This document shows, in pieces, positions 9,512 through 16,085 of a stretch of 16,085 nucleotides of DNA. Within the stretch, counting starts at the first letter, position 1. Each line of letters starts with the position of its first letter. Source of the DNA: Dimargaris cristalligena (lineage: Eukaryota; Kickxellomycota; Dimargaritomycetes; Dimargaritales; Dimargaritaceae); assembly GCA_027576995.1 (NCBI GenBank), contig JANBQC010000626.1, forward strand, positions 1 to 16,085, read 5' to 3'. Both the position numbers and the translations under genes were made by a program. Under the pieces are notes generated by a model, which was given only the letters and a program-made list of their open reading frames with translations, had not been told where the DNA came from and did not search any database.

Positions 9512-9854
9512 CTACTTTTCATTAGTCATCAAGCTTACGTTGCCGCACCGACCGGTGCCCCATACTGGATTGGTGAACTATATCGCACTGGGTGGGGTGA
9601 GCCGGACGACGGGGGGTTGCATATTACCCTGACTTACCTAAACCCATGGTGAAGAGGCCCAGCCGCCGGTAAACCAGCGAAGGGGCCAATTTGGTGCCTT
9701 CATGCACCGCAAAGCAGCCGAGTCCAAAGAAAGCGGTAACACCCACCAAACGACAGGTGAAGCAATCGCCCGGTCGCGGGACGGGGCGAGCCAAGTCAGT
9801 TGATGTATTGGTACTGGTCGACACGGGACCATTCGAGTCGGACGGTGGGCTCAT
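9512..9854 (-). CDS. DUF4536/DMAC1-like small mitochondrial membrane protein, two exons
   Basis: DMAC1-like proteins are small inner-membrane proteins. Human DMAC1 assists assembly of the distal membrane arm of respiratory complex I; fungal relatives are little studied. Exon 1 is 9854-9638 and exon 2 is 9564-9512. The intron has a GTAAGT donor at 9637 and an ATCCAG acceptor, phase 1, giving 89 aa. Residues 1-29 are polar and Pro/Ser/Thr-rich. The family signature follows, PGDCFTCRLVG (28-38), with the DCxxCR cysteine pair at 31 and 34 running into the first glycine-rich membrane segment VTAFFGLGCFA (39-49). A linker and a second hydrophobic segment start at LGLFTMGL (65-72), continuing across the splice. 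Exon 2 ends at TAG after VWGTGRCGN and a short polar tail. A different last exon is possible via GTAAGC within exon 2. The assignment rests mainly on the CxxCR/glycine-helix pattern and the size. Confidence 0.6.
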
Positions 9855-10224
9855 TGTAATAGGGGGCTTTTGTAAAAGAGAGTGAGGGACTAGCCAGCGA
9901 ATGGGAATGCGGAAGAAGAGGGTGGGTGAGGAAAACCACGCAACGTCGAATGGGGGGAGGGGATCGATACAAAGAGGCCCTGGGCGATACGTGGCCAGAT
10001 TCTGGAATGTAATAAGGCACCAAGTTAATATTAAAATAGAAGCTACCTTGCAACTAGGGAACTCTAGTAGATATTGCCCAGCCTAGCAGTTGTGATACTA
10101 ATCGCCCTTTTAAACAGCCTACGCTCGTACAGTACTTAACATGTCTTTATTTTATTGGATAGCCTCTTGGGAGGACAGTGCATTCACCCTCGACAATCGC
10201 CGATAGCCTTAGCACAGCGTTCGC
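9855..10224. other. intergenic region upstream of the DMAC1-like gene
   Basis: It should hold the promoter and 5' leader of the DMAC1-like gene on the minus strand and the 3' end of the F-box gene. ORFs here (9901-10086 plus, 9796-10053 minus) are low-complexity and unlike any family. Apart from a possible poly(A) signal at 10146-10156 I see nothing specific. Confidence 0.4.
10146..10156 (-). terminator. likely poly(A) signal of the F-box gene
   Basis: Two overlapping AATAAA hexamers on the minus strand (AATAAAATAAA) lie about 70 nt after the F-box gene stop codon at 10227-10225, a typical place for a eukaryotic polyadenylation signal. Confidence 0.5.
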
Positions 10225-11740
10225 CTACAGTCGGGCAATTTCGGGCAGCTCCGACTCCTCCATAAACCGAAGCGGAGTAGCCGTCTCTCCGATCCGTTCC
10301 TCAACCTCCGACACATGAACTCGCAGCGCCAGGGTAGGAGGCCCATCCGGTTTAGGTAAAATCAACAACATCCAGGGGTTGTAGAGAGTCAGGCTGCAAA
10401 CTATATCAAACGGGACACCGGTACGGTCCACGGGTTCCGGTTCCTGGAAGCCCAGTCCGCGCAATGCGATAGTCAAGTTATACTGCGCGAGACAGGTCGA
10501 TGTATTCAGTAAAGCCTCTGCCGACATTCTAGAACGCAATACCTCAATCAAGCCATACTCGGACCGATACAGTCCGAATTCCAACAGCGCCACCACCCCC
10601 ACCTGGAGGATTAGAAGGGCTTCGTCCGAACCACCCGCCAAAGAGTGGAGAAATTCGGCCAATATACCATCCTCGCCCGCGGCGGCCAGCGTGCATACGG
10701 TAATATAGATTAATGTCTGGATGGCGTCTTTGGCGACCGAGGTAATATCAGGAGAGTTCCCCAGAATTCCGGCGAGTTCTTCGAATGACTTTCGAGTCGC
10801 CACTGGCACCATACTGGCAAATGGTTCAAGGCTGTCTTCGTCCAACAAACGGCCCAGCAAGCCAATCCACAGAACAATTAGCGAATCAGTTTCGCCGGTT
10901 TGGATCAAACGTAGGAAGGGAAAGAGTTCCTGCTGGTGACCCTCGGAAAGGGACGGCAGACTCAGGAATCGCCAATCGGCCAAAAGTTCGTTGCGGTGGT
11001 TCTGGTAGATGGAGTTGAGGAGGGGGCTTTCGGGTAGGCTGGAAAGAGGTATAGATGGGGAGGGACTATCGTCAATTTCATACGCCGATGGGGTCGATGG
11101 GAGTCGGGCAACTTCTATGGTTCGGTAGAGACTTTCCGTATAAGCCGAATGGAGCTCCACGGCCGAGAGCTGCAGGAATATCTGGATCCATACGCCATCG
11201 GATTCCGGCTGGGCCAATTGCCGGTTCATCAAGGATTCGATTTTCCATTTGGGCTAGTGGGTTAGGCACCCGTCAGAATAGAATGCCACCAAATGGAGGT
11301 AGAACATTAGATGGTTGGCCATTTATCCGTACGATTATATCCATATTATAATTTTTGGAAAACAACCAACAGTTATTCGAACCCGGATTATCCAAAGCTA
11401 CCTTCCCCCTTCCCAATCACCGAAACGAGGAGGTAAGTTTCATTGTTTTTTTAAAGTAACTAATTTTTAAACTTACATCATTTGGTCGCCCTTCCAAAAC
11501 GTATTCGGAAACCCCGTTCAAACCTCGCGATACGCCCGATAGACGCCGTACTTCATCATACGGGAGGTGTGAAAATACCATGGCGTGAAGTTCTAGAGGC
11601 AGCTTCATATACTTAGAGTTAGAACGCCGGGTAAGCCCGCGCTTACGTAGGGAATATGTTGGGCGAGCGAGCGCCATATCTCTAATGAGGCTCGCCCATA
11701 TCAGAAATAAAGGCAGGTACGAAATCATTCGACCAAGCAT
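10225..11740 (-). CDS. F-box protein with N-terminal signal-peptide-like segment, two exons
   Basis: F-box proteins usually bind Skp1 in SCF ubiquitin ligases and recruit substrates. Exon 1 is 11740-11477 and exon 2 is 11253-10225. The 223-nt intron has a GTAAGT donor and an ACTAG acceptor, phase 0, giving 430 aa. Residues 46-84 form the F-box (KLPLELHAMVFSHLPYDEVR, then RLSGVSRGLNGV), with the usual LPxEL, hydrophobic and V-S-R positions. Residues 1-25 (MLGRMISYLPLFLIWASLIR then DMALA) look like a secretory signal peptide, followed by a basic RKR and RRS stretch. Residues 89-430 have no recognised domain; they are leucine-rich, mostly helical in character, with an acidic Pro/Ser-rich loop near 145-165 and almost no cysteine. 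Unlike many F-box proteins there are no visible LRR, WD40 or Kelch repeats. If translation starts instead at Met45 the signal peptide is lost and it becomes an ordinary intracellular F-box protein. Confidence 0.75.
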
Positions 11741-11907
11741 AGTATACGGATATCCAAATACGAGAGAGTGTATGTGAATGAGGTTGAATGAGAAGTAGGC
11801 AAAGGCGAGAGACGAAATGGCTAATTACGAATACGGCTATTTTCCGATACTAATGTGGAGGTGGGCTATGTAAAGAAGCAGGGCATGCACTACTATAAGT
11901 ATTATTT
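11741..11907. other. short intergenic region upstream of the F-box gene
   Basis: This stretch should contain the F-box gene promoter on the minus strand. It is AG-rich on the plus strand (pyrimidine-rich on the minus strand), as is common just upstream of fungal start codons. No distinct TATA element stands out. Confidence 0.3.
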
Positions 11908-12196
11908 TTATATAAATAAATGGCAAGTGCAGCTCAATGTCTTATAGTCTCGTAAATAGAGAACCACGTTTGAATAGACTATCAACAAGAGTGAGAAGAG
12001 GACTGCCAGCGAGCATAGTCGCGGCCACTACATATTGTACCCAATGGCCGAAAATTCCAAAACAGGACAGGCCATTTTTCAATAGAAAATGAAAAAGATG
12101 TGTCGGAGTGAAAAACCAACCAGGGCCATCTGTTTCAGCAACCCCCTTCACCTGCCAGGAACCCTTGGCGGTAACACCACGACGTCGGTCCAACAT
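11908..12196 (-). CDS. possible 54-aa single-span membrane protein, two exons
   Basis: ATG at 12196 begins a short basic exon (12196-12152, MLDRRRGVTAKGSWQ) that ends at CAG|GTGAAG. An acceptor ATGTAG (ending 12028) allows a phase 0 join to exon 2 (12027-11908). That exon encodes one hydrophobic helix of about 20 residues (LCSLAVLFSLLLIVYSNVVL), then YLRDYK and a short tail ending in TAA. The result is a basic N-terminus plus one membrane span, typical of small ER or mitochondrial membrane proteins. The unspliced alternative is an 85-aa ORF from the same start to a TAA just before 11942, with only scattered hydrophobic segments. A TTTAAA lies about 50-60 nt before the ATG. No family is recognised, so the gene itself is uncertain. 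Confidence 0.33.
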
Positions 12197-12199
12197 CAA

Positions 12200-13260
12200 T
12201 CCACGCGGATTTCAAACTGAAGGGTGCCGGATCGGCACATCCCTTTAAATCCCCCTTTTTCACAGCTGTCCCAAAAGCGAGCTAGTGTGGGACAATAGGG
12301 GACACACGGACACATGCAGTCGAATTAGAAAGCGCTGCGATCGATAAGTTTTACAATGTTCTTTTTTTTTTATATGGCCGAATTCTCTGCCACCTCGGGC
12401 TTTTCCATAAGGCTTCCAATGACCTGAAACATGCCATCCCTGTATTGTTACAACGTACTGAAAGGGAAGAGGCCCCATTATACTACTGGCCCATCACTGG
12501 TATTTCCCCTGGCGAATAAGCTATTATTAAGCAAGATGCTTACACATTTATTTCATTGCTGGCCGTTGTTGTTACAGGCCCAGCCAAAAGGGGGGGGCAA
12601 CCGTTGACTGGGGTTATGGCGTCATGGTCAAAGTAATCGACAAGGAGGTATCCTTGGGTGTGACGAGACGAATGGCTTCCCTGTTCCCCCTAGTTGGCTG
12701 TATTTCCGGGGGATTTAAATCCACGGATTTTGGCCATCTCAGGAAGGGTGATGTTCTCGGTCTAGTTTATACTACCGAAAAACCCCTACTCATAATTCGG
12801 CAATTATCGCCTCTAATGAACACCCATCCACGGATGATACCGATTCTATTTTTCATACCCTAAAAATGGGATAGTGCATCTAAGTTATAATGTTCAACTA
12901 GTAATATCTATTATTGGGGTTTTCTACTAGAATCCCAGCTGCCCTTCCAATCCCCAACGACCCGGCATCTGAGTCAACCACCCCGTTGAAACCTGCGCCA
13001 ACCCAGCACAGTAGTATATTTTTATCTCCGCATCAGATATACCGGCATCGACCATATAGAGTAGCTACTGCCCGAAGCACCCCTTGCTTGGAATATTATA
13101 ATCAGCTAGAGTACGTTGGAGCTCAAATACTCCCGATTAATCAAAGCCAAACTTGGCATTTGGCTATGCCGCATGGGCTGCCAGCTCTCAATGAAATACA
13201 TGTCCAAAGCAGGACGGGTATTAATTTGGTCCAAGGTAGTGTAACAATGCATTTTCCAAC
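12200..13260. other. region with weak ORFs only
   Basis: On the minus strand a possible terminal exon after GTTTCAG near 12425 reads VIGSLMEKPEVAENSAI before a TAA, in good coding style, but no upstream exon was found. On the plus strand a 79-codon ORF (12624-12863) and the open frame at 12931-13291 (listed separately) are present. Homopolymer runs occur at 12361-12370 (T) and 12590-12597 (G). CpG content is still ordinary. I cannot support a definite gene. Confidence 0.35.
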
Positions 13261-13291
13261 GGGTCCAGCAATTACACCATGGTCAGACTAA
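12931..13291 (+). CDS. possible exon, unknown
   Basis: A frame open for about 120 codons follows an acceptor-like TTTCTACTAG (ending 12930) and ends at TAA. It begins Pro-rich (IPAALPIPNDPASESTTPLK) and continues with ordinary mixed composition, for instance LEYYNQLEYVGAQILPINQS. There is no start codon inside its first part, so it would have to be an internal or last exon; no partner exon was found. Its end lies across the sharp change in CpG content at 13261, which suggests that an insertion may have cut a former gene here. It could also be chance. Confidence 0.22.
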
Positions 13292-13962
13292 TAAATCCAT
13301 ACCACTGGTCTAGAGAGAAGATAGGAATGTGTACTTTTGGGTGGGGAAGTTCAAAATGAAATCAGCCAAAGGGAAGATTTGTCATGGCCTAGTTAGAGTA
13401 ATTGGTTTTATCACCTGTGATATGAAAACCATTAGTTGCTATTCCAATTCATATAAGAAACCTTAATAAATGCCTAAGCCAACCTCTTTTTCACTAGCCC
13501 TATTTTAACAGTATCTTATTACTATAATATATCTATCAATCTTTGATGGCATGTTTAAACAGAAAAATAAATATAATAATAAGTTCCAGTGGACCAGTAA
13601 GTTTAATAGTGTATTACCTGGGTTAACTACTCTTAGTCTGGCAAGAGTCCCAAGGATAGGTTTTTAATGGTAGGTGGGGCTTAAACTTAGCCAAGCAGGC
13701 TACTAGTATCAGGTATGGGGCACCATACTAACTAATAAAGGCTAAGTAGTAGGTATATATAAGGGACATGTAGTCAGTATACTTACTAGTTAATATGGGG
13801 GAGTGAGAATATATAGAGTTTATTGGGGTAAACTACATGGTAGGAAATAAGCTAAGGAGACTAACCGGTCCCAATGGGGCTAAGTTATATATATATATGG
13901 GGGTATCTCCAGAGGGAGGTCCCAAGGGAAGAATACTACTAAGATAAAGGTATAGGTAAATA

Positions 13963-14694
13963 GACTAACCAGATGGCTGCTAGTATCTAGAAGACTCTGA
14001 TGGTAACTGGAGGAGTCTTTGGATCAGCACTTAAGTAATTAGTGTGAAGGGGCAGAGTCCAGAAGGGGGAGGGTTATATAATAAGTGATAATCCCATAGT
14101 ACTAGGGGTGGCTATGGGAAGGCCAATATGGTACTATATAGCCTAATAGGGTTGGATATCTATGCTGAATGGATCAAAGTGGATTAGATAGTCTGACAAC
14201 ATCCCTAATGGTATAGTTTTAGGATAGTGTATTATAGATAGCTTGAGACTAGTACATAGGTATAGCTTATCAGATGGAGTGTGGCCTTATGTTGGTAAAT
14301 TGAAAGCTGCTGCAGCAGGGTTAGCCTTAGTTAGTATCCTTGTATTGTTGTCCAGTGGCCCACTAGCCATGGGTTAGGTATACACCTGTAGTAGATTAGC
14401 TGGGGCTCTAGGTTTATAGGGTATCTAATTAGTACTAGACACCTCTAGTGATATAGTATTAATAGTGTTATAGCTTATTCTCACCCCCTTATACTAGTTA
14501 GTAGGTGCACATCCCTGCATATTCCCTGAATATGTACTGCCTGGGGTATCTGGCCTATTGCTGTTAGCCTTCAGAATCTGTAAGGAGGTAGTGGCTTCCT
14601 TATCAGCATAGCCTAAAGTCACTGTAGATGGCTCCCTAGTAGCAGAAGATGGGAGGCTCATAGAGTTGGATGAGACAGAGGTGGAATTGGACAT
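13963..14694 (-). pseudogene. stop-riddled transposon ORF, possibly a tyrosine recombinase (Crypton/DIRS-like)
   Basis: From ATG 14694 one reading frame can be followed for about 244 codons without any frameshift, interrupted only by TAG or TAA codons (about eight, no TGA). It starts with a Ser/Thr-rich tail (MSNSTSVSSNSMSLPSSATR), passes MASGPLDNNTRILTKANPAA (from 14370) and reaches LSDYLIHFDPFSIDIQPY (from 14199). Further on come YHIGLPIATPSTMGLSLII and then DPKTPPVTIRVF with ILAAIWL. The order fits the SAM-like N-terminal DNA-binding part of tyrosine recombinases: a helix ending in a D-hydrophobic-hydrophobic stretch, a xI-x-Y-xxAI helix, H-xx-G-L-P-x-P, then PPVT and a helix. The catalytic R...HxxR...Y part is not identified downstream. 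The family call is tentative; the single broken frame is directly visible. Confidence 0.4.
14000..14198 (-). repeat. inverted repeat arm 1
   Basis: On the minus strand this segment resembles the plus strand at 15661-16085. Shared words include TGTCAGAC, ATCTAATCCAC, ACCATATT, CCTTCCCATAG, AGTACTATGGG, ATATAACC, CTGATCCAA and TCCAGTTACCAT, in the same order. Roughly three quarters of aligned positions agree by eye. It lies inside the broken ORF, so the two arms are diverged copies of the same element in opposite orientation. Confidence 0.6.
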
Positions 14695-14699
14695 AGTTA

Positions 14700-15660
14700 T
14701 GGTGGAAAGATGTGGGAAGGCAGGGCAGTATTTAAATAAAGGGGGGATGGAGAGTATAAAATAAGGAGTATTAATAATTTATTAGAAAGATGATGGAGGT
14801 AATGAGTGTGAAAAAGAATAGACCAAAGGAAATAGGTTGTAATAGGATTAAAAGAATATAATAAATCAGATGAGTAGGTAATGATAATGAATTTCAAAAA
14901 GAGTGACAATTTGCTGGTTACTTATGTAACCTTTAGGGGGGGCCTTGGAGGCTACTGGATTATAAAGAGGATGCAGAAAATAACCAACAAATAGAATTAT
15001 ATGAAATAAAAAAGAACCACTAAGAAATAAGTTAGACTTTTAATGTACATTAGAAAAAAGGCAGACCTTTCAATCTAGACTGTAAGTATAAGAATAGTAA
15101 AAGTATTTTGGTATTAGTATATGGTTATAGTATAGGTGGAAAAATCAATAGGTAAACAGTGGGAATGATATCACCATTGTATATCCTGGTATTTTCTACC
15201 CCTCACTGGCATGGACCAGCCATTCATAGACTGGGGGTAAGTGCTGACCACCAGATGGTACTACATATTCATTTACCATATTCTGCCCAAATATCTCATG
15301 TTTTTGACCATGGTACCTCCTGATCTTTGATACCTAGATACCATACTTCCTTTGCATCCCTTAGTTGCCATCAATAGCTGCATTCTATTGATGAGTCACA
15401 CAGATGAGAATATATACATTAAAAATGTTGTAATAAGCTATACCCTCTGTAGGTATTTTTAGCTAGTTGGGCTATGGATTAATTTGGATTCATTTCATGT
15501 AATGGATATGGCTGCACATTTTTTCATTAAATTGGGTACTGATAAAACAAGGGAGTTAGCCCAGCTATTCATTAGGCCATAAAAAAATAGAGGGCCAGAT
15601 AAAAAGAAGTTAGGTTAAGAATAGTAAGAAAGGTAGTGTGAAGGGTTCAGAGAAATTCCC
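14700..15660. other. CpG-free AT-rich spacer between the inverted arms
   Basis: The part from 14700 to 15120 is A/G-rich on the plus strand, with no coding signal. It may include the 5' end of the element whose ORF begins at 14694 (minus); TTTAAATA at 14730-14737 is TATA-like for that strand. From 15121 to 15660 weak retroelement-like words occur but no continuous frame. Confidence 0.35.
15170..15234 (+). pseudogene. possible Ty3/Gypsy protease-end fragment
   Basis: The plus strand reads SWYFLPLTGMDQPFIDWG before a stop. The words LxGMD and PFIDWG resemble the LGMxWL...hnPxIDW motif at the end of the aspartic protease in Ty3/Gypsy elements, with a few residues missing between them. Downstream frames are broken, so this is a very weak call based on one short match. 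Confidence 0.18.
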
Positions 15661-16085
15661 TGTCAGACCATCTAATCCACCCGAATCCAGACACCTTAGT
15701 ATCCATTACTATAAGGCCTTATAGCACCATATTAACCTTCCCATAGTCACCCCCAGTACTATGGGGTCATCCTATATCATATAACCTTTGTTAGAATACT
15801 AAGGATATAAAGAAAATAAAACTGGAAGTAAGGGAAGAAAGTAGCTAGAGGATAGTAGGTACCTTTAGGTGGTTAGTTTTATTGAACTGTAATTTTAATG
15901 GGGTGAAATATAAGTGGCTAATATAAATGATCTTATGATAGCAGAATAAACTAACATAATTAGGTAAAACAGGATAGGATAAAGAACATATAGGAACATA
16001 TTCTTCAATAATATTTCCCCTTCTAGACTCCACTGCTTTGCACTACTCACTTGAGGGCTGATCCAACAACTCTTCCAGTTACCAT
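15661..16085 (+). repeat. inverted repeat arm 2, with about 228 bp of extra sequence
   Basis: 15661-15786 matches the start of arm 1 (TGTCAGACCATCTAATCCAC to ATATAACC), and 16015-16085 matches its end (CCCCTTCTAGACTC to CTTCCAGTTACCAT). Between them lie about 228 extra AT-rich bases (15787-16014) that arm 1 lacks. In this orientation the first part reads LSDHLIHPNPDTLVSITI, parallel to LSDYLIHFDPFSIDI in arm 1, which supports protein-level homology. The match runs to the window edge, so the copy probably continues. Confidence 0.55.
15787..16014. other. insertion or intron within arm 2
   Basis: These 228 bp have no counterpart in arm 1. They are CpG-free and AT-rich, contain TACTAAG-like words and end in a pyrimidine stretch before TTCTAG, which could be a splice acceptor. 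A short non-autonomous insertion is the other possibility; no terminal inverted repeat or target duplication is evident. Confidence 0.3.

Larger units (their letters stand above)
13262..16085. repeat. CpG-free, TpA-rich block of decayed mobile DNA
   Basis: By eye I find only two CpG dinucleotides in these 2,824 bases (13866-13867 and 15682-15683), whereas CpG is common up to 13260-13261. TpA is abundant (CTAGTA and AGGTATA-like words), although it is normally under-represented in fungal DNA. Reading frames are full of TAA and TAG. This pattern is what methylation-linked deamination or repeat-induced mutation leaves in silenced transposons. The block holds a broken ORF (13963-14694), a divergent inverted copy of part of it (15661-16085), and a weak retroelement-like piece near 15188. 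It runs off the right edge of the window. Confidence 0.75.

Noticed and set aside
10721..11351. Plus-strand ORFs of 72-98 codons
   Set aside because: Antisense to the second exon of the F-box gene; composition follows that gene's codons.
11375..11400. GGGTTCGAAT on the minus strand, like a tRNA B box
   Set aside because: It lies inside the F-box gene intron, lacks a matching A box and acceptor stem, and the 3' half of the B box does not fit.
14697..14909. Minus-strand 70-codon Leu/Tyr-rich ORF
   Set aside because: Composition reflects purine-rich low-complexity DNA in the CpG-free block; no motif, and it lies upstream of the broken transposon ORF.

Overview
The window looks like nuclear DNA of a fungus, most likely an early-diverging (zygomycete-type) lineage. 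Recognisable genes are split by GT...AG introns of roughly 55-250 nt, often with GTAAGT-like donors, and they encode eukaryotic proteins: a Golgi tether subunit, a YBEY ribonuclease, a mitochondrial DMAC1-like protein and an F-box protein. An NRPS-independent siderophore synthetase, the enzyme class that makes rhizoferrin in Mucoromycota, fits the same picture. The lineage is my inference. The gene identities rest on motifs and on exon joins whose reading phases fit.

Layout. 1-1126 is AT-rich and gene-poor, with one short protein-like open stretch. 1127-2548 (-) is a siderophore synthetase whose N-terminus is unresolved. 2756-3378 (-) is a small secreted protein of two exons. 3380-4780 holds no gene I can identify, but has a protein-like 51-codon ORF and other exon-like pieces. 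4850-7933 (-) carries ten exons of COG3; the C-terminal part of the protein is not seen. 8378-9126 (+) is YBEY, divergent from COG3. 9512-9854 (-) is a small DUF4536/DMAC1-like protein, convergent with YBEY. 10225-11740 (-) is an F-box protein with an unexpected N-terminal signal-peptide-like segment. 11908-12196 (-) may be a 54-aa single-membrane-span protein. 12200-13291 holds only weak ORFs.

At about 13262 the sequence changes abruptly. The last 2.8 kb contains only two CpG dinucleotides, is rich in TpA, and consists of decayed mobile DNA. It includes one reading frame of about 245 codons (14694 to 13963, minus strand) broken by TAA/TAG stops with no frameshift, and a divergent inverted copy of part of it at 15661-16085. 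This resembles genome defence by cytosine methylation and deamination (RIP-like) acting on a transposon, perhaps a tyrosine-recombinase element.

The genes do not form one pathway. The only suggestive pairing is the siderophore synthetase with the secreted small protein directly upstream on the same strand. The most interesting items are the sharply bounded CpG desert with its stop-riddled ORF, the signal-peptide/F-box combination, and the siderophore synthetase with an in-frame stop separating a possible leader.
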